Of a stretch of DNA of 64,000 bases, positions 46,126 to 54,064 are shown one piece after another. Location of the stretch: NCBI RefSeq assembly GCF_002902905.1, contig NZ_CP026124.1, positions 4,340,001 to 4,404,000 on the forward strand, written 5' to 3'. The notes under the pieces were generated by a model. That model made no database searches. It was not told the DNA's origin and saw only the letters and a list, made by a program, of their open reading frames with translations. The position numbers and the translations under genes were made by a program. The stretch is from Achromobacter sp. AONIH1. GTDB lineage: Bacteria > Pseudomonadota > Gammaproteobacteria > Burkholderiales > Burkholderiaceae_B. The first letter of the stretch is position 1. Each line of letters opens with the position of its first letter.

Positions 46126-49100
46126 TCATTGGCATTTCTTTTCCCACATTTCGATGCTGTCGTCGGTCGCGAGCCGCTGGTAGCCGCTCACCCGGGCGCG
46201 CCACAGCAACAGTCCGCCCACGCCCAGGGCGCCGATGCCCAGGCCGATCAGCAGGTAGCCCCACCACGGGAAGCCGGGCGAGGGCGGGTTGGGGGTGTTG
46301 CCCGCGGGCGTGCCATACCAGTTGATCGCGGTCGGCGCGGGCTTGTTGGCGTAGAAGATTCCCTTGAAGGCGCGCTGCTGCTTGCGCGGATCGAGGTAGA
46401 ACGAGATGGCGCCGTTGTTGTAGCTGCTGTCGCCGCTGACGTTCTCCCCCGACCAGTACAGCGTGTTGCCGGTGGTCTGGTACTTCGGATTCTGCAGCGT
46501 CGTGGTGGACCCGTTCACGGTGATCTGCACGGTGAAGGCGCTGGCGGTCCCCGAGAGCGTCAGCGTCGGCCCGCCCGCGGTCAGACTGCCGTTGCCGGCG
46601 TCGACCAGGAACGTGCTGTACGTACCCAGCCATTGCTGGGCGTCGTTGCTGAGCTGGCTGGAGTCCCATTGGTGCTGGGCGCTGTTGACGGTCTGCGTGC
46701 CGGTGAAGGCCGTGACGTACTGCGGCGGGGTGTGCGATCCCTGGGTCACGTACTTGAATACGGCGTTCAGCTTCAAGCCGCTGGGCGTGGTGCCGCTCAA
46801 CTGACCCGTGAAGAAGCTGTAGGTCACTTTCTCCGAGCCGTAGGTCACCTGGATGCTATTGGGATCGCCGCCGATGCTCAGGACCTGTGCAGGCTGCTGG
46901 TCCAGCGTGGTGTTGTAGTTGCCGACGAAGTTGGCCGGGGAATTGGCCGAGGCGATGCCCTGGAAGTTCGGCGACGTGGGCTTGGTGGCGCCGTTGGCCC
47001 AGGTAACCCCGACAAAGCAGGCGGCATTGGTCAGCGCGTTCACCGATAGCGACAGCTGGCCGTTCGGGATCTGCGAGGGGCCGTTGCTCCAGGTCAGCTG
47101 GCGGTTGGAGAACTGGGCGGTGAAGGACTGCGCGCCAAGCCAGGCCGTGCAGGTCGTGGAACCGCTGGCCGGCGCCGTGAAACCCAGCTGATAGAACGGC
47201 TGCCATACGTTCGCGCCCTTGACGGACACCACGAGCTGGGTCGCGTACTGGCCCGCGAAGCCCGTCGCGCTGCTGGCCACCGTGTTGCCGGTGATGGGGC
47301 GTCCGGCAATGTTGCCGCTCACGGTCAGGGCGCCGGTGGTGCTGGCGTTCAGCGCGAAGCTGAGCTGTCCTCCCGACCACGTGATGGTCGGGTTGACGAA
47401 GGTGGTGCCGCTGATCTCCTGGCCGTCGATGTAGAGTGCCGGAGACGGATTGGCCGTGGACGGCAGAAAGACCGCGACCCCAGGCCCCGCCTGTTGATTG
47501 TCCGTGTACACGGTGGTGTACTCGCCCGTCCAGACAGACAGCGGATTGCTGGGCAGCGGTTGCAGCGTGGCCGTGAAGTTGTTCGACGCGGGCTTGCCCT
47601 GGCTGTCCTGCCAGAGCATGCCAGACACCGATTGCGGCGTGGAGGCGCCCGGATTGGCGAAGGTCAGCGAGCCATTGCAGGGATTGCCGTCCTTCTGGCT
47701 GAAGGTCAGCTGGCCGCCGGAGAACGACACCTTGAACAGCGGCGAGGCATTGAGATAGACCGTGCCGCTGGTCACGGTGCTGGTGTCCACGCCGTCTCCC
47801 GGCGCGCCGGCCATCACGAACAAGGCCTGGGGCTGGTTGCCGCTGGTCGCGTAGACGCCGTTCCACATCAGCAGCAGCCAGGCCTGGGTGCTGGCGACCG
47901 CGTCGGACACATCGGACAGGGCCAGGCCCTGGTAATTCTGCGACAGCCAGTCCTCGACCGGCTGCCAGTTCTTGGGACTGGCCTTGACGGCCGTGTTCAG
48001 CAGTTGCATCCATTGGTTGGCGACGGCGGGCTTGGTCTCCAGGTCGATCACGAACTGCTCGCCGGGGGAGATGCTGACGGCGGCGCCGCGCGCGGCCCGC
48101 TGGGTGCGCGCGGTGCGGCGGCTGGCCAGCTGCTTGCGTTCTTCCGCGCTGAGACCGGGAAACGAGGCCAGGGCGTGCTCCGGATTGGCCTCGAAGCGCC
48201 GGCGCAGTTCGGGCTGTTCGGACAGGGCCAGCAGGAAGCGGGCCGCTGCCGTGTCGGTCTGGAAGTGATAGTCGGCCGGCGGGCGGAAGTCCTTGAGCGC
48301 CGCGATGGCGCGCATTTCGCGCGGGCCGTAGCGGTCCAGCGGGCGCGACAGGCGCGGCTTGCCGACATGCTGGCCTGGCTGGATCAGGCCGACTTCGCGG
48401 GCAAAGTCCACGTCCACGGCGCGCGCCTGCGCCGGCGGAACATAGAACGTGGAGATGCCGGTGATCAGGGCGTGAACCTCCGGATTCAGGAGCTCGTCCA
48501 GTGTGTAGCGCTCGATTACCGGCGGCAGGGTCGGATAGCGGGACGCGATGTAGTGCACGATCTTGTGATCGGGCTTGTAGTAGCCGCGCAGATACTCGAC
48601 CAGATAGTCGAAGCGGCGATTGTGAAAGCCGCGGCGGCGAAATCCCATCTCGGCGATCAGGCCGACCTGCCACAGGACCACGTGCGAGCCGGGGTCGATG
48701 GCGCGCCGGCGCAACAGCATGTCGGTGGCCTCGAAGGTCTGCATGCCGGGGTAGGCGGGGTCGATCCCCAGGTCGGCGCAGAGCCAGTCCAGCGCCGAGA
48801 CGCCGGGCCGCAACTGCGCGCGATGCCCTTCGCGCCGCGCGATCGCCACGGCGCGGTGCGTCGACAGCACGAAGATGCCCGGGTGGCCATAGAACACCGC
48901 GGCCACGCGCCTGCCACGCCGCACGTGGTACAGCATGGCCTCGGTCATCTGCATGTAGGTGTGATAGCGCGGCTTGCGGTCGTCGTAGAGCGCGAATAGA
49001 TCGATGGCGTCGGGACGCCGGTCGCGCAGCCAGACCTGTGTCGCGGGATCCGCCACGCAGAAGACCACGTGGTCGGCGTCGTCGATGTATTGCTCGGCGT

Positions 49101-49275
49101 CGCGGGTAAAGCCCATGACGCCGATGCCGGATCCGATGATGGTGAGCTCGCCGGTCGCCGTCGCCGGTTCGCGGGCGGCGGTGTCGCTCAATGAGGGAAT
49201 GTCGGCATAGATCTGGTGGGCCAGTTCCATCCACGCGGAATCGGCTTCGCTGCGGGTAGGATATCCAAGGGACAT
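46126..49275 (-). CDS. Borosin-type alpha-N-methyltransferase with C-terminal hydrophobic core-like tail
   Basis: 1049 residues. Residues 42-300 are a tetrapyrrole-methylase-fold SAM methyltransferase of the borosin (OphMA) type: LTIIGSGIGVMGFT, FCVADPATQVWL, VFYGHPGIFVLSTHRAVAIA, LRPGVSALDWLCADLGID and ITGISTFYVPP. Y97, R103, Y107 and Y129 fall at the spacing of the OphMA catalytic Y66, R72, Y76 and Y98. Residues 335-390 (AARFLLALSEQPELRRRFEANP..) look like the helical borosin substrate-binding region. Residues 471-988 contain five repeats starting (W/F)-x-G-x-Y-x-T at 471, 582, 673, 783 and 882. The tail from 1001 is GFPWWGYLLIGLGIG.. then Leu-rich, RAR and a charged end. It may be a self-methylated core or a membrane anchor. 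GGGAG precedes the ATG. Confidence 0.88.
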   Translation of the reverse strand: MSLGYPTRSEADSAWMELAHQIYADIPSLSDTAAREPATATGELTIIGSGIGVMGFTRDAEQYIDDADHVVFCVADPATQVWLRDRRPDAIDLFALYDDRKPRYHTYMQMTEAMLYHVRRGRRVAAVFYGHPGIFVLSTHRAVAIARREGHRAQLRPGVSALDWLCADLGIDPAYPGMQTFEATDMLLRRRAIDPGSHVVLWQVGLIAEMGFRRRGFHNRRFDYLVEYLRGYYKPDHKIVHYIASRYPTLPPVIERYTLDELLNPEVHALITGISTFYVPPAQARAVDVDFAREVGLIQPGQHVGKPRLSRPLDRYGPREMRAIAALKDFRPPADYHFQTDTAAARFLLALSEQPELRRRFEANPEHALASFPGLSAEERKQLASRRTARTQRAARGAAVSISPGEQFVIDLETKPAVANQWMQLLNTAVKASPKNWQPVEDWLSQNYQGLALSDVSDAVASTQAWLLLMWNGVYATSGNQPQALFVMAGAPGDGVDTSTVTSGTVYLNASPLFKVSFSGGQLTFSQKDGNPCNGSLTFANPGASTPQSVSGMLWQDSQGKPASNNFTATLQPLPSNPLSVWTGEYTTVYTDNQQAGPGVAVFLPSTANPSPALYIDGQEISGTTFVNPTITWSGGQLSFALNASTTGALTVSGNIAGRPITGNTVASSATGFAGQYATQLVVSVKGANVWQPFYQLGFTAPASGSTTCTAWLGAQSFTAQFSNRQLTWSNGPSQIPNGQLSLSVNALTNAACFVGVTWANGATKPTSPNFQGIASANSPANFVGNYNTTLDQQPAQVLSIGGDPNSIQVTYGSEKVTYSFFTGQLSGTTPSGLKLNAVFKYVTQGSHTPPQYVTAFTGTQTVNSAQHQWDSSQLSNDAQQWLGTYSTFLVDAGNGSLTAGGPTLTLSGTASAFTVQITVNGSTTTLQNPKYQTTGNTLYWSGENVSGDSSYNNGAISFYLDPRKQQRAFKGIFYANKPAPTAINWYGTPAGNTPNPPSPGFPWWGYLLIGLGIGALGVGGLLLWRARVSGYQRLATDDSIEMWEKKCQ

Positions 49276-49290
49276 GCTCGGCTCCCGAGA

Positions 49291-50247
49291 CTAGGGTTGG
49301 GTTTCGTTCAGGCGTAGCGCGGCGCGATGGGTATCGTTCAACGAGGCGGCCAATGCGTCGCCAACCTCCTCGGGCAGGTCTTCCATCAGCGCCAGAATGG
49401 CCGACACTTCCTGCGCGCAGATATCCAGGATGTCGTCGGGCGTGCAGACCCAGGTGCACAGGTTCGGCTGGCCGGCGGACGAGTCGGCGTCATGGTCGAC
49501 GATGTCGTTCAGGTACTGGGCCAGCCGGGACAGGTGCGCGGTGGCCTGAAGCACGGTCGTGCGCAGCGGCGTCGGGCAGGGGTCCAGCAGGTTGCGGTAC
49601 AGGATCTCGTCGTACCAGATCGACTTCATCTGCAGGATTTCCTGGTATTCGGCCAGGTTGGCCTGACCCGAACCCATTCCCTCCAGCAGGATGCCGGGCG
49701 GAATCCGCTCGCAGATCCTGAGCGTGGTCAACGCGGCCGCTTCTCCCGCATGGCGATGCAGGCGCTCGATGCCCGCCAGCATGATCCAGGTGCCTGCCAG
49801 CATGGCATAGGCGCGGCGCTGGCCGTCGTCGAGCTGAGGGTGGCTCTGGGCCAGCGCGCCGACCAGGGTGGTGCGCTTGCCCTTATAGGTGTGGTGGTTG
49901 TCCAGCGCGTCGTCCATGACCCGTGGGCCGGCATAGACCAGCATGGCAGCCGCGAGGCGGCGCGTGTCGGCGTCGCCGCTCAGTCCCAACGGCATGGCCA
50001 GATGGCTGGCGCACCAGCTCGACCATCCCAGCCAGCCGACGTACCCGCCCAGATGCTGGACGAAGGCGGCGGCGCCGGCGCGTGTGGCATCGGCCGAGAA
50101 CGCCTGGCGCGTGCGCGCCACTTCCACCTGGAACTGGGCCTCGACGCGCAGGCGGAAATCCCGCAATCCCGCGCCGTGACGCTCGGCATGCGTGGCCGCG
50201 CGCGTGCGCACCGTCGCGTCCAGCAGATCAATGGGCAGCGTGATCAT
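49291..50247 (-). CDS. Isoprenoid-synthase-fold protein (prenyl/terpene synthase-like)
   Basis: 318 residues, all helical. Two metal-type motifs face the usual positions: DDALDN at 112-117 (followed by HHTYKGKRTT, like the DDxxD..R/K of prenyl synthases) and NDIVDHDAD at 247-255. It may condense or cyclise an isoprenyl diphosphate, or act as a head-to-head synthase. It starts inside the last 20 bases of the upstream glycosyltransferase gene and ends 15 bases before the borosin-type gene. Sequence is divergent, so substrate is open. Confidence 0.7.
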   Translation of the reverse strand: MITLPIDLLDATVRTRAATHAERHGAGLRDFRLRVEAQFQVEVARTRQAFSADATRAGAAAFVQHLGGYVGWLGWSSWCASHLAMPLGLSGDADTRRLAAAMLVYAGPRVMDDALDNHHTYKGKRTTLVGALAQSHPQLDDGQRRAYAMLAGTWIMLAGIERLHRHAGEAAALTTLRICERIPPGILLEGMGSGQANLAEYQEILQMKSIWYDEILYRNLLDPCPTPLRTTVLQATAHLSRLAQYLNDIVDHDADSSAGQPNLCTWVCTPDDILDICAQEVSAILALMEDLPEEVGDALAASLNDTHRAALRLNETQP

Positions 50248-51916
50248 TGTTGCTCCACAGAGAGGGGGCCGCCAGGCCGAGCAGCCTGAGGAAATTGGAA
50301 CGCGACAGCAGGTCCCTTTCGTGCGGCGAGTTGTGATCCTGCAAGCGCGGCCGCCGATACGGCCAGGAATAGCGGTCGTCCAGCCGTTCGAGCGCGCGTT
50401 GCACGCCGTGCGGCAGGGCCTGCCAAGCCTGATCCAGCAACGCCACCGTGTTGGCGGCGCCGAGGCCACCGGATTGCGCCAGCGTGGACGCGGCGTGCGC
50501 CAGTCCGGCGAAGGGCAGGCCGGCGCGGGCTTCGGGATCCAGCAAGCGAGTGACGGCGCGGGCCGCCTGCATCACGCTTTGTGGCCCGGTCTGGAGGTTG
50601 AACCAGAACGTCCAGGGGGAGGGCGCCCAGAAGCGCGGGTTGTGTTCCAGGCACAGGGCGATGGAGGGCGTGCCTGTCTCGGCCGCCAAGTGGGCGGTAT
50701 ACGTGTCGATGCCGAGCAGCAGGTCGGACCTGGCCAGTTCGCCGGCGACGTAGCCCATGGCGTTGTCCGCGGTCAGCATCAGGCCGTCGGGATGGGCAAG
50801 CTCGGCGTGGCCACGGCCGTTCAGGCGATAGCTGACCAGGCGGGCAATGTCCTGCGCATGCGAGCGGCACTCCGCCGTCAGGCCGGGCAGCACCGTGCAG
50901 CGCACCGGACGCCGTCCGGGCAGCGCGCGCGCCATGGCGGCAACGCATTCGGCCCAGTCGTGGGCGGTGTGCGGCGAGCGCTTGGACGTGAACGGACTGA
51001 TCAACATTCGGAAAGGCGCGCCGCGCGTCCAGGGCCGGCGGGCCGGCGAGGGCGCGGCCGTGGACAGCGGCGCATCGCCGCGCGGCAGGATGTGGCTGCC
51101 CATCCGATGCAGCGCACGGCTCAGGCAAGGATGATCCAGGTCCATGCCGCACCAGTGCATCTCCGATCGCTGTCCGTGACGGTGGATGGAGATCTCGCCC
51201 GAGCCGACCGAGATGTCCAGCACGTCGTGCCAGTCCTCGTAGGGCAGCATGGTGCGCAGTCCGTTGCGGCGCAGGAAGTTGCAGAAGACCATCAGCACCT
51301 GGCCGGCCACGGGATGGGCGTCGCGCAAGGCCGTAAGGCGATCGAACGCCGCCATGGGCTGACTGCCGAGATCGCCTGTCCGCCAGTCGCCCTGCAGGGT
51401 GCGCCAGATGGCCGGGCAGTACGAAAAGACGTGCATCGCATCCGCCGGAACGGCGAAGTGCCGCTCCAGCCGCTGCAAAAGCGGCCGCAGCTTGATCTCG
51501 TCGCCGATGCCCAGGCCCGGGCCGATGGCCACGACGATCGCGCGCGGGCGCATGCCGCGCAGCGGATCGGCAGGGGCATCGGTGCGGGGCCGGTCCACGC
51601 GCATCAATCCGGCATACAGGCCAAAGGACTCGCGTATGTAGTGCCCGCAGGCGTGGATCGCGTCCTGCCCCGGCGCGAGCGCCACCGCCCGCAGCTGCCG
51701 CGCCAGGTCGGCGGCCTGCGCGCCATGCGGCGCAGCCAGCGAGCCCCGTAAGCCATCCAGCCGGTCGGCCAGCATGCCGAGATTGCGCAGGCAGGCGTCG
51801 ACGAACGGGGTGTTGGCGTGGCTGAGCGGGCGGCCGACCAGTGTCTCGACGGTCACGCGCGCGATATGCGCCGCATGGATGGCATCGCAATGCGGCGCGG
51901 CCGTGGCGGTGCGCAT
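50228..51916 (-). CDS. Glycosyltransferase (GT9/heptosyltransferase-like)
   Basis: 562 residues. The C-terminal half has the GT-B donor site of heptosyltransferases: ISPFTSKRSPHTAHDWAECVAAMARAL and SDLLLGIDTYTAHLAAETGTPSIAL (the DTG-x-x-H-x-A-A motif appears as DTYTAHLAAE). The N-terminal half includes GPGLGIGDEIKLRPLLQRLERHF, again as in GT9. The first 120 and last 90 residues are extensions. Likely transfers a sugar to the cluster product. Lies 5 bases after the first gene and overlaps the next by 20. Confidence 0.75.
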   Translation of the reverse strand: MRTATAAPHCDAIHAAHIARVTVETLVGRPLSHANTPFVDACLRNLGMLADRLDGLRGSLAAPHGAQAADLARQLRAVALAPGQDAIHACGHYIRESFGLYAGLMRVDRPRTDAPADPLRGMRPRAIVVAIGPGLGIGDEIKLRPLLQRLERHFAVPADAMHVFSYCPAIWRTLQGDWRTGDLGSQPMAAFDRLTALRDAHPVAGQVLMVFCNFLRRNGLRTMLPYEDWHDVLDISVGSGEISIHRHGQRSEMHWCGMDLDHPCLSRALHRMGSHILPRGDAPLSTAAPSPARRPWTRGAPFRMLISPFTSKRSPHTAHDWAECVAAMARALPGRRPVRCTVLPGLTAECRSHAQDIARLVSYRLNGRGHAELAHPDGLMLTADNAMGYVAGELARSDLLLGIDTYTAHLAAETGTPSIALCLEHNPRFWAPSPWTFWFNLQTGPQSVMQAARAVTRLLDPEARAGLPFAGLAHAASTLAQSGGLGAANTVALLDQAWQALPHGVQRALERLDDRYSWPYRRPRLQDHNSPHERDLLSRSNFLRLLGLAAPSLWSNNDHAAH

Positions 51917-51921
51917 GGCGG

Positions 51922-52632
51922 TCAGGATCCGAGGATGGCCTGCAGTGTTTCGCCGTCGATGATGACGGGCATGTACACGACGTGACGTGATTTGCCCGCT
52001 GGTGGCGGATGCGAGGGCGCGGCGGCCTCGGCCTGGCGAGTGTCCGGGTTGACGAAATAGAGCGCTTTCGCGTCCACGGCGGCTTCCAGCGCGGGGCCGC
52101 CGTGCCCTTGGGATTGCGCCTGTCCGGCCTGGGGGCTGATGGGTTCCGGGATGTCTCCGGGCGCGGTGGCGCGCGCGACCGGCGCATTCCCGTCGACATC
52201 CAGGTTGCGGTCGATGACGAGCTGCTCGGCCACCCAGGTGGCGCGGCTGGCGCGCAGGACGGCATGCACGACGATGTGCTCCTGGCGTTCCTGCCAGTCC
52301 GGTAGCGCGGTCCAGTACAGATCCAGGGCGAAGGACATGCGACGGCTGCCGTCGCGCAGGATCTTGTTGCCGATCTGGCGCTGGTTGATTTCGATGTCGC
52401 AGGCGTTCTTGAACTGGTTCTGCAGCGTCTGTACGGCATCTTCCAGCGGCGTCGGCTGGCCGAAATAGTAGATTTCGTCCAGGTTCAGCATCTGTTTGAA
52501 CCCGTTCCAGTCGCGCAACTCAATGGCGCGCGTCCACCCGCGCATCAAGCCGGACAGCCAGCGATCATCCTGTTCCGAGGCGGCATCGACATTCAAGAGG
52601 CCCACTGTCGATTGCGAATTTGTATCGTTCAT
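51922..52632 (-). CDS. NTF2-like protein, first gene of the borosin-type cluster
   Basis: 236 residues from MNDTNSQSTVG. Residues 30-150 resemble an NTF2/SnoaL-like domain (WTRAIELRDWNGFKQMLNLDEIYYFGQPTPLEDAV..LQNQFKN). A Pro/Gln/Gly-rich linker follows, then SRHVVYMPVIIDGETLQAIL. The ATG at 52632 has AAGAG seven bases before it; ATGs at 52638 and further upstream are alternatives. It opens the operon behind a long AT-rich region. Function unknown. Confidence 0.6.
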   Translation of the reverse strand: MNDTNSQSTVGLLNVDAASEQDDRWLSGLMRGWTRAIELRDWNGFKQMLNLDEIYYFGQPTPLEDAVQTLQNQFKNACDIEINQRQIGNKILRDGSRRMSFALDLYWTALPDWQERQEHIVVHAVLRASRATWVAEQLVIDRNLDVDGNAPVARATAPGDIPEPISPQAGQAQSQGHGGPALEAAVDAKALYFVNPDTRQAEAAAPSHPPPAGKSRHVVYMPVIIDGETLQAILGS

Positions 52633-53377
52633 CGGCATGCTCTTTTGAAAGCGGGAGACTTCTGGAATCGTCACGGGCACGTCGGGCGCAATAATGGACA
52701 GCGTTCGGTTTTATATACCGAAGCAATCGAATAATGGCCTGAATTTGCGACGAGGCACCGATAATGCTCGCAAGAAAAATATTTAGCAAGAGAAAATAAT
52801 CGGCGGCTAGGGAATGCCCTGAATCACGGAAAGGCGACTGTAGACATTTATATGTTTTCTGTATTTCGGATTTATTGCCGATTTATATCGGCCAGGCTTT
52901 GTCATGAGTGCAGCGCCGGGATGGCCCATTATTTGAGTCATGCATTCTTGCTGTCATGTGGCGGAAGAGCAGAGTGCGCTTCGGCGCGTTGACATTCCCG
53001 TGCAATGTCCCGGGCAGCAAGAGGAAACGCATGTCCCTCGGTCGTCGGCGGGCGGGCGCAATTATTGGCATATACATGCTTTGAAAATATAGGTCAGCCC
53101 GACGATTCGCAATCTGGCGAGTATATGCACGTACCGATACCTTGGCCGCATTGCGCCGCGAGGATGTGATCTTAGGAGTTTTCGATTTATGGATTTTCAA
53201 TGAATTGGAATGAAATCGGATATGCGGACGCGCGCCGAGATAATCGGGTTTCCGCATTCAGGCAGGCAAGGGGAGGTGGGAATACGCTGAGACCTGGCGC
53301 GTCGCGACGCTGATATGCGATGATGCCGTCCGCCCATTCACAGGGGCGCCCCAGGCTGTCAACCATTCGGAGAAAAC
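52633..53377. other. AT-rich regulatory gap upstream of the borosin-type cluster
   Basis: 745 bases without a supported gene, clearly more AT-rich than its surroundings, especially 52690-52900 and 53060-53240. It holds an inverted repeat TTCGGT-N7-ACCGAA (52704-52722) around TTTATAT, a good candidate operator or promoter for the leftward cluster about 75 bases away. A 124-codon minus frame (52883-53257) is very basic and has no recognisable domain, so I do not call it. The ribosome site CGGAGAAAAC of the rightward GST gene lies at the right end. Confidence 0.55.
52704..52722. promoter_or_regulatory. Inverted repeat before the cluster
   Basis: TTCGGT (52704-52709), seven bases TTTATAT and ACCGAA (52717-52722). 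On the minus strand the centre reads TATATAAA, usable as a -10 element for the cluster. Confidence 0.4.
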
Positions 53378-53989
53378 GTGAAGCTCATCGGCATGCTGGA
53401 TTCCCCCTATGTACGGCGCACCGCCATATCGCTGCGTCTGCTCGGCGTCGATTTCGATCATCAGCCGCTATCCGTCTTCAGCGCCTTCGACGAATTCAAG
53501 GCCATCAATCCGGTTGTCAAGGCGCCCACGCTGGTGTTGGACGATGGCACGGTACTGATGGATTCCACGCTCATCATCGACTATGCGGAGCATGCCAGCG
53601 GACGCACGCTGATGCCGGATTCCCTGGCGCAGCGGCGCCAGGCCACGGCCGTCATCGGGCTGGCATTGGCGGCTTGCGAGAAGACGGTGCAGATCGTCTA
53701 TGAACGAAATCTGCGTCCGGCGCAGAAGCAGCACGAGCCCTGGGTGGCCCGTGTGCAGGGCCAGTTGGACGCGGCCTACGCGACGCTCGAGACCGCCTTG
53801 CACAAGACATGGACGCCGACGCTGCCCTTGAAGAAGGTTGGCCAGTTCGCCGTGACGGCGGCGGTGGCGTGGCGGTTCACGCAGGCCTTGTTGCCAGGAG
53901 CCATCCAGGCCCGGAACCATCCCGGACTGGCGCAGCTGTCGGCACAAGCGGAAGCCTTGCCCGTGTTCCAGGCATTTCCGCACGATTAG
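53378..53989 (+). CDS. Glutathione S-transferase
   Basis: 203 residues. N-terminal thioredoxin-like domain KLIGMLDSPYVRRTAISLRLLGVDFDHQPLSVF with NPVVKAPTLVLDDGTVLMDSTLIIDYAEH (cis-Pro and DST glutathione motif), then a helical C-terminal domain. Start is GTG at 53378 after CGGAGAAAAC. The S-P-Y of SPYVRR is the probable catalytic/thiol-activating Ser region. Divergent from the cluster; no evidence that it belongs to it. Confidence 0.9.
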   Translation: MKLIGMLDSPYVRRTAISLRLLGVDFDHQPLSVFSAFDEFKAINPVVKAPTLVLDDGTVLMDSTLIIDYAEHASGRTLMPDSLAQRRQATAVIGLALAACEKTVQIVYERNLRPAQKQHEPWVARVQGQLDAAYATLETALHKTWTPTLPLKKVGQFAVTAAVAWRFTQALLPGAIQARNHPGLAQLSAQAEALPVFQAFPHD

Positions 53990-54064
53990 CGCTTGAACGA
54001 CGGCCGCGCCGGCAGGCTGCCCATTTTCCATGAGGCCGTGGCGGGACGGCTCGCCCGGCTCGAC

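Noticed and set aside
52883..53257. 124-codon minus-strand frame in the AT-rich gap before the cluster
   Set aside because: Very basic, no recognisable domain, no ribosome site, codon use unlike neighbours; probably non-coding.
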